This document shows, in pieces, positions 51,705-60,364 of a DNA stretch of 64,000 bases. Numbering within the stretch: position 1 is the first letter of the stretch; each line of letters opens with the position of its first letter. A program made the position numbers and the translations under genes. The notes under the pieces are model-generated. The model had not been told where the DNA came from, did not search any database, and saw only the letters and a list, made by a program, of their open reading frames with translations. The stretch covers positions 1,426,001 through 1,490,000 of the forward strand of contig NZ_OZ007001.1 of the NCBI RefSeq assembly GCF_963931295.1, in the 5' to 3' direction. The DNA is from an uncultured Mailhella sp. Its GTDB lineage: Bacteria > Desulfobacterota > Desulfovibrionia > Desulfovibrionales > Desulfovibrionaceae.

Positions 51705-52463
51705 ATGCCCCGAATTCTGCTTCACGTCTGCTGCGGTCCCTGTTCCCTCATGCCCATCGTGCATCTGCGCGACGAGGGCTGGGAACCCACGGCCTTTTTC
51801 TTCAATCCGAACATCCACCCCGCAGACGAGTGGAAAAAAAGACTCGACGCCATGCGCATTGTCGCCGAACGCATGAACGTGCCGCTGCTGGAAGAAGGAG
51901 AGCCCATCAATCCCGGCCTCTGGGTCAAAAAACTGGAAGGAACCGTGCGGCAGGGCGAACGCTGCCGTCTCTGCTACCGCCCGCGCATGGAGCTAACCGC
52001 TCATCTCGCCCGCAAGCTCGGCTTCGACGCCTTTACCACCAGTCTGCTCTATTCCCGCTATCAGCGCCACGAATGCATTGCCGAAGAAGCCGAACGCGCG
52101 GCCGCCGCGGCCGGTTCATCGTTCCTCTACCGGGATTTCCGCCCCTGGTGGTGGGACGGCATCAACCTGTCCAGAGAGCTCGGCATCTACCGGCAGAAGT
52201 GGTGCGGCTGCATTCTGAGCATGAAGGAAGCGCTGGATGAGCAGAAAACGGCCGCCGCGCACAAGGCGGCGGAAAAGGCGCAGCTCGCGGCAAGACTGGC
52301 CAGAGAAACCGAAGAGCGACGCCTGAAAAAGGAAGCGCAGGCCGCGCACCCCAACAAAAGAGCCCGGAAGGCCATGGCCCGGGCCGCGGCCCGGCAGACC
52401 TCGGACGACGCGGCTCTCCGTGAGCGCGAAACGGCGTCCGCACGCGACGAAGAGACAGAATAA
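51705..52463 (+). CDS. queH: epoxyqueuosine reductase QueH with extended C-terminus
   Basis: 252-residue QueH-type enzyme (DUF208), which reduces epoxyqueuosine to queuosine in the tRNA wobble position. The metal and cluster cysteines are visible: HVCCGPCS at 8-15 (adjacent C9 C10, and C13), CRLCYRPRM near 86 and WCGC near 167. 'RYQRHECIAEEA' and 'FFFNPNIHP' are further family blocks. QueH proteins are usually about 180-210 residues; here a Lys/Ala/Glu-rich helical tail of about 65 residues (after 'LSMKEALDEQKTAAAHKAAEK') is added, ending in a charged segment that might contact tRNA. ATG 51705 has AAGG eight bases before it. A long in-frame extension upstream is not supported. Confidence 0.88.
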   Translation: MPRILLHVCCGPCSLMPIVHLRDEGWEPTAFFFNPNIHPADEWKKRLDAMRIVAERMNVPLLEEGEPINPGLWVKKLEGTVRQGERCRLCYRPRMELTAHLARKLGFDAFTTSLLYSRYQRHECIAEEAERAAAAAGSSFLYRDFRPWWWDGINLSRELGIYRQKWCGCILSMKEALDEQKTAAAHKAAEKAQLAARLARETEERRLKKEAQAAHPNKRARKAMARAAARQTSDDAALRERETASARDEETE

Positions 52464-52723
52464 CGTTCGGCAGACGCTCCATCCGCACGACGAAGTGGCC
52501 GAGAGAATCCCGGCGGCCTTTCCGCTGCACGCGCCGCGGACGACAACGAAAGTCCGGCGTTTTCCGCCCCGCCGGAGTTCAAAACCGCGCAGCATCGGAA
52601 CGCCTCCCGCGACCAAGGACAGGCAGCAAGAACGCCGTCTGCAACGAAGGCGCTCTTCTGCCGGCGCTACCTTCCCGCAAGCACCCGTTTTCCCCGCGCC
52701 ATTGAAACGACGGATATGAAAAA

Positions 52724-52745
52724 GCCCCGATCCTGAGATCGGGGC
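52724..52745 (-). terminator. terminator of the ACT/tatA genes
   Basis: GCCCCGATC / GATCGGGGC with loop CTGA, followed on the minus strand by TTTTTC. It lies 33 bp beyond the ACT gene stop. The 260 bp to its left (52464-52723) show no gene. Confidence 0.85.
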
Positions 52746-52777
52746 CTGTCATTCCTGGGACAAATCAAAACATCTGT

Positions 52778-53206
52778 TCAGTCGGCAATGTCTTTCGGGC
52801 CGAGCACGCGGAAACCGCGGCTCTCCAGCACGTTCACGGCTTCTTCCGTGCGGTCAAAGCGGAAAATGATGGTGGCTCGCGTGGATTCCCGCTGCGTGTA
52901 GGCGTACAGGTATTCCACATTGATGCCGTGCTCGGAAAGCACGCTCAGCACGCGACCGAGCCCGCCGGGCTCGTCGGCCACGTCCACGGCCACCACGGGC
53001 GTGGTGCCCACGGTAAATCCCGCTGCGGCCAACGCGTCCCTGGCCTTTTCCGTATCGTCGGCCATGAGGCGCAGCACGCCGAAATCCGTCGTGTCCGAAA
53101 GGGACAGCGCACGGATGTTGATCCCGGCCTTTTCCAGAACGCGGGTCACGTCGCCGAGCTGACCGGACCTGTTTTCCACAAATACAGAAATCTGTTCAAC
53201 CGTCAT
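52778..53206 (-). CDS. tandem ACT-domain protein
   Basis: Small protein of two ACT domains (about 2-68 and 70-139). 'ISVFVENRSGQLGDVTRVLEKAGINIRAL' and 'VDVADEPGGLGRVLSVLSEHGINVEYLY' are the two effector-binding strand-helix units, each with the G-x-L motif of amino-acid-sensing ACT folds. No catalytic domain is attached, as in other stand-alone ACT proteins thought to bind branched-chain or aromatic amino acids. I prefer the second ATG (53206) because GGGA lies six bases before it; ATG 53212 would add two residues. It begins 20 bp after tatA. Confidence 0.85.
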   Translation of the reverse strand: MTVEQISVFVENRSGQLGDVTRVLEKAGINIRALSLSDTTDFGVLRLMADDTEKARDALAAAGFTVGTTPVVAVDVADEPGGLGRVLSVLSEHGINVEYLYAYTQRESTRATIIFRFDRTEEAVNVLESRGFRVLGPKDIAD

Positions 53207-53225
53207 GGGCATTCCCGGCAGGAAC

Positions 53226-53432
53226 CTACGCCTTCTTGTCTTCGTCGTCGGTCTTGATCTTTTCCTTGTCCTTGGGGGTGATGTCTATTTCATCGGGTTC
53301 CGAGGCGGCCTGACGGAAGTTGCGGATGGCGCGGCCGAGGCCGCCGCCGATTTCCGGCAGACGCTTCGCGCCGAATATCACCAGCACGAGCACAAGGATG
53401 ATGAGAAGTTCCTGCATTCCTATACCAAACAT
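53226..53432 (-). CDS. tatA: Sec-independent translocase protein TatA/E
   Basis: 68-residue pore subunit of the twin-arginine translocase. One N-terminal membrane helix ([21 protein letters not shown]) is followed by the hinge '[18 protein letters not shown]', which contains the conserved FG-x-x-x-LP pattern, and a charged tail. GGAGG precedes ATG 53432. TatB and TatC are not in this window, so the gene is separate from them. It is co-transcribed with the ACT gene. Confidence 0.92.
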   Translation of the reverse strand: MFGIGMQELLIILVLVLVIFGAKRLPEIGGGLGRAIRNFRQAASEPDEIDITPKDKEKIKTDDEDKKA

Positions 53433-53595
53433 GGCAAACCTCCGGGGTCTTTCTCTCCAAGTTCGTTTATTTTCTATACGGGAGTGACCGGGGAAAGGTC
53501 AAGCATAAGACGCCCTTTCCGTACCGGATTGCACCCTCTTTTCCCGATTGCCTGAACGCCCATCCCGATTTATAGTAGAAAAAGGAGTGAATATC

Positions 53596-54360
53596 ATGGA
53601 TACCCCTCTTTATCTTGCACTGCCCGGCCTTCACGCCGAATTTCTTCCGTCTCTGGAAGGCTGCCGCAGCCTGTGGCCCGGCCTGCCCGGCAAACCCGAC
53701 TCGGCCTGGTCGCCCGACATGCCGTGGCCGCCCGCCGCGGCGGCCGCCTGCCTTGCCGACTACGAACGCGCATGCCGCGACGGCGCAAGCGGCTCTCCCG
53801 TGCTGACACTGGGCGCGGAACCCGCCCCGGCCGATCTTTCCGACGCGGAACGCCGCGCCCTTCGCGAAATGGCGGGACTCCCCGTGGAAGAGCCGCAGGC
53901 TCCGCTGCGCCAGAACGCCCAGCAGGTGCTTCTGCTGGCGTGGCTTCAGGAAAAGCAGGCGCTCGAAATGGCCGCGCTGGAACAGAAAATAAGCGATTCC
54001 CGCCGCGCGCTCGCCGGCCTCTTTTCCGGCGCGACCCGCGGCAGAAACGCCACCGCAGCGCCCGACGAGCGCGATCTGCCCGACTGGAAACGGACCCTTG
54101 CCGCCGCTCTGGCCTTTGCGCCCGACATGCCGGAAGGCACAACACTCGTCGTCGCCTCGTCCGCCATGGCCGACGCCGTTTCGGAACTGGGCGCTCCGGA
54201 CGCTCCTAACGCCCCCGCAGGCTACCGCGCCGTGCGCGCAAGCGTGGACCAGCTTGCCGCACTCTGCGGCCGCGCCCCGCACGACAAGCTTTCGCGCTCT
54301 CTGAGCGCCGATCAGCGTCAACGCGCTCTCACCCTCTTTCTGCCGGAATCCTCCCGCTGA
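53596..54360 (+). CDS. conserved hypothetical protein, 254 aa
   Basis: A soluble, Ala- and Leu-rich protein without a signal peptide or membrane span. An N-terminal proline-rich region ('YLALPGLHAEFLPSLEGCRSLWPGLPGKP') leads to a helical centre ('AQQVLLLAWLQEKQALEMAALEQKISDSRRAL', about 115-155) that could form a coiled coil, and a C-terminal part with 'LAALCGRAPHDKL'. AAGGAG stands seven bases before ATG 53596. It is followed after 6 bp by a HAD phosphatase gene, so the pair is probably co-transcribed. I do not recognise the family. Confidence 0.75.
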   Translation: MDTPLYLALPGLHAEFLPSLEGCRSLWPGLPGKPDSAWSPDMPWPPAAAAACLADYERACRDGASGSPVLTLGAEPAPADLSDAERRALREMAGLPVEEPQAPLRQNAQQVLLLAWLQEKQALEMAALEQKISDSRRALAGLFSGATRGRNATAAPDERDLPDWKRTLAAALAFAPDMPEGTTLVVASSAMADAVSELGAPDAPNAPAGYRAVRASVDQLAALCGRAPHDKLSRSLSADQRQRALTLFLPESSR

Positions 54361-54366
54361 CACGAC

Positions 54367-55044
54367 ATGTCCCATCTCTCCGCATCCGAACTCGCACACT
54401 GGTTCTCCGACGCCTTCCACGGGCTGCCTCTCGGCATCATTTTCGACTGCGACGGCGTGGTCATCGACTCGCGCGAAGCGAACATCACCTACTACAACTA
54501 CCTGCGGGAATACCTCGGCCTGCCGAAACTCACCCGCGAACAGGAAGACTTTGCGCAGTCGGCCACGGTCTATCAGGCCATGGACGCCATCTTCCCCAAG
54601 CCGCTTCAGCCGCTTCTGCGCGACGCGTCCAGAAAAATATCCTATGTGCGCGACATCATGCCGCACATCGGCTGCTATCCCGGTCTGCACGACGTGCTCG
54701 ACTTCTGCCGACGCTCCGGCGTGCGCCTCGCCATGAACACCAACCGCACCGACGGCATGGACATGCTCCTGCACAACTGCCGCCTGGAAGGCTATTTCGA
54801 TCCCATCGTGCTGGCGAGCGACGTTTCCCGCCCGAAACCGGCCCCCGAAGGCGCGCTGCGCATTCTCAACCAGTGGAATGTAAACCCCGGTCAGACGCTC
54901 TTCATCGGCGACAGCGCCTCTGACAAAGGAGCCGCAGATGGGGCGTCCATTCCTTTTCTAAGCTTCCAGACAGACGGACTCGCCCCCCGCAGCGTCTCCG
55001 ATTTCAGCACGCTGCTCAGCGCCATGAAAGCGTGCAAACTGTAA
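54367..55044 (+). CDS. HAD-family phosphatase
   Basis: 225-residue hydrolase of the haloacid dehalogenase superfamily with a phosphoglycolate-phosphatase-like helical cap. All four motifs are present: I, IIFDCDGVVID (Asp nucleophile and acid/base near 24 and 26); II, MNTNRT (Thr/Asn); III, Lys in RPKPAPEGA; IV, FIGDSASD. The substrate is a small phosphate ester; phosphoglycolate or a sugar phosphate are options, not shown. It starts 6 bp after the hypothetical gene stop with only a weak ribosome site, suggesting translational coupling. Confidence 0.88.
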   Translation: MSHLSASELAHWFSDAFHGLPLGIIFDCDGVVIDSREANITYYNYLREYLGLPKLTREQEDFAQSATVYQAMDAIFPKPLQPLLRDASRKISYVRDIMPHIGCYPGLHDVLDFCRRSGVRLAMNTNRTDGMDMLLHNCRLEGYFDPIVLASDVSRPKPAPEGALRILNQWNVNPGQTLFIGDSASDKGAADGASIPFLSFQTDGLAPRSVSDFSTLLSAMKACKL

Positions 55045-55126
55045 CATCTCCCCGCTTTACAACGGAAAGGTTATAGTTTACACAACGGGAATTCAATCGG
55101 CACGGCACAGCCTGCCAGGAGGAACC

Positions 55127-55489
55127 TTGACCCCTGAAGATCTGGAATACTTCCGCAATCTTCTTAACCAGATGCTCGTCGAGGCTCAGCGCAACGGCGA
55201 TTCCACTCTGGAAGAAATGACGGACAACCATTCATCCTATGCCGATCCTTCCGACCGCGCCACCGCCGAGTCGGATCGCTCCTTCACTCTGCGCATCCGC
55301 GACCGCGAGCGCAAGCTCATCACCAAGATCCAGGACGCCCTCAAGCGCATGGACGACGGCGAATACGGCATCTGCGAAGAATGCGGCGAAGACATCAGCC
55401 TTGCCCGACTCAAGGCACGTCCCGTGACCACGCTCTGCGTCTCCTGCAAGGCGCGTCAGGAAGAAGGCGAAAAGATTCAGGGCAGCTGA
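55127..55489 (+). CDS. DksA/TraR-type RNA-polymerase-binding zinc protein
   Basis: 120-residue member of the DksA family, which binds in the RNA polymerase secondary channel and, with ppGpp, adjusts promoter choice. A coiled-coil hairpin (about 1-75, with the acidic tip 'SDRATAESDRSF') is followed by a zinc finger C-x2-C-x17-C-x2-C ('CEECGEDIS...CVSC', about 84-107). It is shorter than E. coli DksA (151) but has the normal plan. The start is TTG 55127, with AGGAGG four bases upstream; no ATG or GTG fits better. It is followed after 14 bp by the RqcH-like gene. Confidence 0.87.
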   Translation: MTPEDLEYFRNLLNQMLVEAQRNGDSTLEEMTDNHSSYADPSDRATAESDRSFTLRIRDRERKLITKIQDALKRMDDGEYGICEECGEDISLARLKARPVTTLCVSCKARQEEGEKIQGS

Positions 55490-55503
55490 CCCGGGCCCGC
55501 ATC

Positions 55504-57060
55504 ATGGACGCCCATCTTTTCCGCCGTTTCTGCGACGCGCTCGTTCCCCGCATCATGGGGGCGCGCATGGAAAAAATTCATGCGCCGGGCCCCGGAGTCA
55601 CGGTGTTTTCGATGTACGGCGGCGACGGCCGGGACGGCAAAAGGCATCTCGTGCTGAAGGCCGACCGCAAGTCGCCCCTGCTCTTTTCCGCCGACCACCG
55701 CATACCGGTCAACGCGCAGCCTCCGGCCTTCGTCATGCGCCTGCGCAAACATGTTTCCGGCAAACGCATCACGCGGGTCGTCTGCCGCTGGACGGAACGC
55801 CGGCTCTGGCTCGGCCTCTCCGGCGACGTGCAGACCTGGCTCTGCCTTGATCTGCGTGAAGGCCCCTCCCTCTCTCTGGAAGCCCCCCTGCCGGAAGACG
55901 ATCCCGCCTGGCCGGACGGCGATGTTTCCGCCCTGCCCCCCGAAAGCTGGAAGGAATGGCAGGTGCTCACGCCCGCCCTTCGCCGCACGCTCGCCTTTCT
56001 CGACCCTCTGGACGCCGGAGCCCTGCTCATGGATCTGCAATCCGGGGGCGGCGACGTGTTTCTCTACGAAAACGAGCGCGGCCGCTGCGAAATTTCGGCC
56101 TGGCCGCTGCCTTCGGAACAGCTCAAGGCCATGGGCGGGACCTGGACGGAAACGGTGATGGAAGACCCCGTGGCCGCGCTGGCCAAAGCCGGGGAAACGC
56201 TGGTGTACGGCGAAGTGGCCGAACACGCCCGTCAGGCGGCGGCGCGCCCCTTTTCCGCCGAAGCCTCAAGACTCGGCAAGCTGCTCTCCAAGCTCGACAA
56301 CGAGGAAAAACGCCTTTCCGCCATGCGCGACAGGCAGAAGGACGCCCTTCTGCTGCAAAGTCAGCTCTATCTTTTCGGCCCCGCGGACAAGCTCGATTCC
56401 GTCACTCTGAACGGCCCGGAAGGCCCGGTCACGCTCAAGCTCGACAAGAAGCGCACCGTGCGCGAAAACATGGCCGACATGTTTCATCAGGCGGGCCGCG
56501 GCAGACGCGGTCTCGAACATCTCACCCGGCGACGCGCCGAAGTGCAGGCGCAGAAGGAAGAGGCCGAAGCCGCAAGGCTGCGCATGCTCGCCTCCGTGTC
56601 CGGCGCGGGAGCCGCGCCGAAAGCCGGAGAAAAGAAGACCGGCGGCAAAAACGCCTCCCTTCCGCAGGGCCTGCCCAAGCAGGTGCAGGCCTTCCGCAGC
56701 AGCGACGGCTTTCTCATGCTCCGCGGCCGCGACACCCGCGGCAACGCTCTCGCGCTCAAGCTGGCCGCCGCCCACGACTACTGGCTGCACACGGCCGACG
56801 GCCCCAGCGCCCACGTCATCGTCCGGCGCGATCACGCAGGGCAGGAAGTGCCGGAGCGCACCCTCCACGAGGCGGGCGTGCTCGCCGCGCTCAAAAGCTG
56901 GCAGAAGGACGCGGAAACGGCTTCCATTCAATATTCCCTCGCAAAATACATCCACCCCATGAAAAACGCCGCTCCCGGCATGGTGCGCATCGACCGCAGC
57001 GAAGGCGCGTTCCGCGTCCGCATCGAACCCGATCTGGAAGAGCGGCTGGAGAAGAACTGA
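55504..57060 (+). CDS. RqcH/NFACT-family ribosome quality-control protein
   Basis: 518-residue NFACT protein. An NFACT-N-like domain (about 1-200) is followed by a coiled-coil region (about 250-400) and the C-terminal NFACT-R (DUF814) domain ('QAFRSSDGFLMLRGRDTRGNALALK', 'HDYWLHTADGPSAHVIVRRDHAGQEVP'). RqcH adds alanine tails to nascent chains on split ribosomes. Two internal features reduce certainty: the NFACT-N part is divergent and lacks some of the usual D/R residues, and the coiled coil is shorter than in firmicute RqcH (about 570). ATG 55504 lies 14 bp after the DksA-like gene; it is co-transcribed and close to the AI-2E gene. Confidence 0.82.
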   Translation: MDAHLFRRFCDALVPRIMGARMEKIHAPGPGVTVFSMYGGDGRDGKRHLVLKADRKSPLLFSADHRIPVNAQPPAFVMRLRKHVSGKRITRVVCRWTERRLWLGLSGDVQTWLCLDLREGPSLSLEAPLPEDDPAWPDGDVSALPPESWKEWQVLTPALRRTLAFLDPLDAGALLMDLQSGGGDVFLYENERGRCEISAWPLPSEQLKAMGGTWTETVMEDPVAALAKAGETLVYGEVAEHARQAAARPFSAEASRLGKLLSKLDNEEKRLSAMRDRQKDALLLQSQLYLFGPADKLDSVTLNGPEGPVTLKLDKKRTVRENMADMFHQAGRGRRGLEHLTRRRAEVQAQKEEAEAARLRMLASVSGAGAAPKAGEKKTGGKNASLPQGLPKQVQAFRSSDGFLMLRGRDTRGNALALKLAAAHDYWLHTADGPSAHVIVRRDHAGQEVPERTLHEAGVLAALKSWQKDAETASIQYSLAKYIHPMKNAAPGMVRIDRSEGAFRVRIEPDLEERLEKN

Positions 57061-57086
57061 CGGCCCCGCGGGCGAAGGAGCTTTTC

Positions 57087-58193
57087 ATGTACGACAACAG
57101 GCAGCGTTTCGAGGCGCGGGCGTTTCTCCTTCTTCTCGCGGCTTCCTCCGTGCTGTTCGGATGGCTGCTTCTGCCCTTCTTCGACGTGCTGTTCTGGTCC
57201 GTGGTCATCGCCGTGCTGTTCACGCCCGTCAACGTCCGTCTGCGGGACAGGCTCGGCCTTTCCCCCAACCTCTCCTCGCTCCTCACCGTTCTTTTCTGCC
57301 TCGTCATCATCATTCTGCCGCTCTCGTGGCTGCTCTATTCCTGCCTCTCCGAAGGGCTGTCGCTCTACGAACGCATATCGACGGGCAGCACGTCCCTCAC
57401 CGACGCCGTGGACAGGCTGCGCGAACATTTCCCCGAGGCGCAGAACTGGCTCGCGAGCTACGGCTACACCCCGGAACAGATCAAGGAAACGCTCAGCAAG
57501 ACCGCCCTTTCCCTGGGCAGCCTCATCGCCAGGAACACCGTGGCCATCGGCGGCGGCGCGGCGCATCTCGTCACCAATCTTGCGCTGGTGCTGTACATTT
57601 CCTTCTTTCTCGTGCGCGACGGCGGCCGCATCCGCGCCGTGATGATCCGCGCCCTGCCCTTCGGCGATCACCGGGAAGAGCGGCTTTTCCACAAGTTTGC
57701 CGGCGTCATGCGCGCCACGGTGAAGGGCAGTCTTCTCGTGGCCATGGCACAGGGCGCGCTCGGCGGTCTCATCTTCTGGATTCTCGACATCCGCGCCGCC
57801 GTGTTCTGGGGCGTGGTCATGACCGTGCTCTCCCTCATTCCCGTGGTGGGCTCGGCCCTCGTCTGGCTGCCTACGGCGCTGTACCTCATCGCCACCGGCC
57901 AGTACTGGCAGGGTGCCCTGCTCATGGCCTACGGCGCCTGCGTCATCGGTCTTGCGGACAACATTCTCCGCCCCGTGCTCGTGGGGCGCGACACCAAGCT
58001 TCCCGACTTTCTCGTGCTGCTCTCCACCCTCGGCGGCTTCATCATGTTCGGTATGGACGGTTTTGTTTCCGGCCCCATGCTGGCCGTGTTCTTCGTGACC
58101 GTGTGGCAGATCTTCACCGAAGAGTGCGAAGAGGGCTTCTGCCCGAACTCGACGCCGGGCGACGACGAAAAGGACGCCGCCTCCCGCGACTGA
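57087..58193 (+). CDS. AI-2E/PerM-family membrane transporter
   Basis: 368-residue membrane protein of the AI-2E exporter (PerM/YdiK) family with about eight spans. 'PVNVRLRDRLGLSPNLSSLLTV' after the first spans, 'GALGGLIFWILDIRAAVFWGVVM' and 'SLIPVVGSALVWLPTALYLI', then 'PVLVGRDTKLPDFLVLLSTLGG' near 295 are family signatures. Members export autoinducer or act as sodium/proton carriers; the function is not certain here. GAAGGAG is seven bases before ATG 57087, 26 bp after the RqcH-like gene, so dksA-rqcH-AI-2E is probably one operon. The C-terminus is an acidic tail. Confidence 0.9.
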   Translation: MYDNRQRFEARAFLLLLAASSVLFGWLLLPFFDVLFWSVVIAVLFTPVNVRLRDRLGLSPNLSSLLTVLFCLVIIILPLSWLLYSCLSEGLSLYERISTGSTSLTDAVDRLREHFPEAQNWLASYGYTPEQIKETLSKTALSLGSLIARNTVAIGGGAAHLVTNLALVLYISFFLVRDGGRIRAVMIRALPFGDHREERLFHKFAGVMRATVKGSLLVAMAQGALGGLIFWILDIRAAVFWGVVMTVLSLIPVVGSALVWLPTALYLIATGQYWQGALLMAYGACVIGLADNILRPVLVGRDTKLPDFLVLLSTLGGFIMFGMDGFVSGPMLAVFFVTVWQIFTEECEEGFCPNSTPGDDEKDAASRD

Positions 58194-58436
58194 CGAAAGC
58201 CCCGCCTTCGGACGCGCCAAAGCGCCTGTGCCGAGCCCGTCACGCCCGAACCTTTCCCGTCAGACAACGCGAACTTGAAGCACTTTCCCACGCGCAGGCA
58301 AGACGCAGCATCGCCGCCACGAGCCCCCTTGAGGCCCTGACTCTTGCCCGCGCGCAGGCGAGGCGCAAGACGCGACACGTAGCGCCGCGCAGCATCGCAA
58401 CTCAAGCCGCGGCTCCGAGCCGAAGTCCTCCGAGTC

Positions 58437-58934
58437 TCAGTTCCCCGCTTCCTCAAGCCACGCGACAAGCCCCCGCACGGCCTCTCTTGCCGCCTGCACG
58501 CGCACGGCGTCGCGGTTGCCTGCAAAATGGAACACCTTGGCCCGGCTCTCGCCGTTCAGAGCCCAGCCAATCCACACCGTGCCCACGGGCTTTTCCGCAG
58601 AACCGCCGCCGGGCCCGGCCACGCCGCTTGTGGACATGGCCGCCTGCGCCCCCGTGGCCGCGCAGGCTCCGAGCGCCATGGAGCGCACCACAGGCTCGCT
58701 CACCGCGCCCACGCGCTCCAGATCTTCCCGGAGCACGCCGAGCAGTCCCTGCTTCACCTCGTTGGCGTAGGAAATCACGCCGCCCACGTACCAGTCCGAA
58801 GAGCCGGGCACCGCCGTGAGCATGGCTCCCACCAGTCCGCCCGTGCAGGATTCCGCCGTGGCGCAGGTCAGACCTCTGTTCCGCAGCGCCTGTGCCAGCG
58901 CCTCAACCAGCGCATCGTGTTCATCAAACATCAT
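58437..58934 (-). CDS. pncC: CinA-family nicotinamide-nucleotide amidohydrolase
   Basis: 165-residue stand-alone CinA C-terminal domain, the NMN deamidase that turns NMN into nicotinate mononucleotide in pyridine nucleotide recycling. 'CATAESCTGGLVGAMLTAVPGSSDWYVGGVISY' (about 24-56) is the family's active-site region and 'STSGVAGPGGGSAEKPVGTVWIGWA' the second block. There is no N-terminal molybdopterin-like domain, so it is the PncC type. GGGAG precedes ATG 58934; a second ATG follows directly. It is a single gene and shows no competence genes beside it. Confidence 0.9.
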   Translation of the reverse strand: MMFDEHDALVEALAQALRNRGLTCATAESCTGGLVGAMLTAVPGSSDWYVGGVISYANEVKQGLLGVLREDLERVGAVSEPVVRSMALGACAATGAQAAMSTSGVAGPGGGSAEKPVGTVWIGWALNGESRAKVFHFAGNRDAVRVQAAREAVRGLVAWLEEAGN

Positions 58935-59125
58935 CGTTCTCCCTTGCTGAAAACGCGGTCGCCCGACCGCGACAAATCGGCGACAATGTACGATGAAAGA
59001 AGCCTCTCTTCAATCCAGGAACGCCGCGTCTCCAAAGCTCGCTCCCGACGCCCGCGCCGAGGCTCCCGAACGCCCTTCCGCGCGTCAGCATGAGCTCATC
59101 CTTGCAAAACGAGCCCTCTCCCTTC

Positions 59126-60127
59126 TCACGAACGGCCAATGCCCATTTTCTCCGCAAAGGCCGCGCCCGCCCGCGCCGCGCCCCAGAGTCCCCCCTGCGG
59201 ATGCGCGTTCAGCCACACCGGCACGCCTTCCAGAAACGTCTTCTGACCGCCCCGGGCCCGCAGAAATTCTCCTGCAAACGCCTCGTGACGCACCAGCGCC
59301 GGCGTTTTTCCCGCCACGCCGCCGGTGAGCACCACACACTGAGGCAGAAGAGCCAGCGCCGCCATGCGGCAAAAACGGCCGTAAAATCTGGCAAACCACC
59401 GGCAGCACTCGGACGAGGCGAAACCGGGCGCTCGCGTGAACACGGCGGGCTCTTCGGGCGCGCCCCCGAGGTACTCATGCAGCAGCGCAAGCCCCGAGCC
59501 GGAAAGCACATGCTCCGCCGACGCCTCCGCGCCCCCGCGCCGCGCGCTCAGAAAGTCCGCAAAGTCACGCTCATCCTTCCTTTCAAAGGGAAAAGGCATG
59601 TGCCCCGCTTCGGAAGGCAGCACGAAGGGGCGTCCCTCTCCCGGAATCAGCCACGCCGCCCCGAGCCCCGTGCCCGCGCCGATCACGGCTGCGGGAGCCC
59701 TTCCCCGCAGCAGCGCCGACACCCCGAAGGGCCGCCCCGCCTGGCCTCCCGGCAGCAGGCTCTCCGCCTGTTCCATGACGGGCGTGCAGCAGGCCCACGC
59801 CTGCGCCTCGAAATCGTTCATCACCAGGCATTCCGCCCAGGGAAAACGCGCCTTCGCCACGGCCGCGTCCACCGCAAACGAAGCGTTGGTCATGACCACG
59901 CGCCCCTCCCGCACCGGCCCGGCCGCCGCAAAAATCAGCACGGACACGCCCTTCAACGTTTTTCCGCCGTCGGGCCACTTTGAGAAAAGTTCCTCAAGCA
60001 ACGCGTCGAACGAAGACGCACGAGACGAGAGCACCATCCCTTCTTTTATAGATATCTCTCTGTCTTCACAAGAAAACCTGAAAAAACGACTCTGAGTTCC
60101 CCCGATATCGGCGGAAAGCATATCCAT
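59126..60127 (-). CDS. glk: glucokinase, Glk family
   Basis: 333-residue sugar kinase of the bacterial glucokinase type that converts glucose to glucose 6-phosphate with ATP. 'SADIGGTQSRFF' (about 5-16) is the phosphate-binding loop, 'LVMNDFEAQAWA' the region with the catalytic aspartate (here MNDF), 'IGAGTGLGAAWL' the glucose-contact loop, and 'PSEAGHMPF' the late block. The start ATG 60127 follows GGGAGG with six bases between; an extension to 60181 is unsupported. It diverges from the glycogen-utilisation genes, so it would phosphorylate the glucose they release. Confidence 0.9.
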   Translation of the reverse strand: MDMLSADIGGTQSRFFRFSCEDREISIKEGMVLSSRASSFDALLEELFSKWPDGGKTLKGVSVLIFAAAGPVREGRVVMTNASFAVDAAVAKARFPWAECLVMNDFEAQAWACCTPVMEQAESLLPGGQAGRPFGVSALLRGRAPAAVIGAGTGLGAAWLIPGEGRPFVLPSEAGHMPFPFERKDERDFADFLSARRGGAEASAEHVLSGSGLALLHEYLGGAPEEPAVFTRAPGFASSECCRWFARFYGRFCRMAALALLPQCVVLTGGVAGKTPALVRHEAFAGEFLRARGGQKTFLEGVPVWLNAHPQGGLWGAARAGAAFAEKMGIGRS

Positions 60128-60364
60128 ATGCAACCTCCCTGCACGTCCATGCCGATGGCACAGCAACACCAACGTTGCCATGCATGCATAAACGGGGTAT
60201 CATTCTCACGGCGAAAGGGCTTTTCCCGGCCGTAAAACAGGAGTAAGCTCTTTTCTTCACCAGTTTATACACAAACGTTTGCCATCCCGGCGACCCTCGT
60301 CCGAAACCCGGACATCATACCGTTCCCTGCGCCCCGCAGGAATGCAGGAGTTTCAAAGCTTCCC

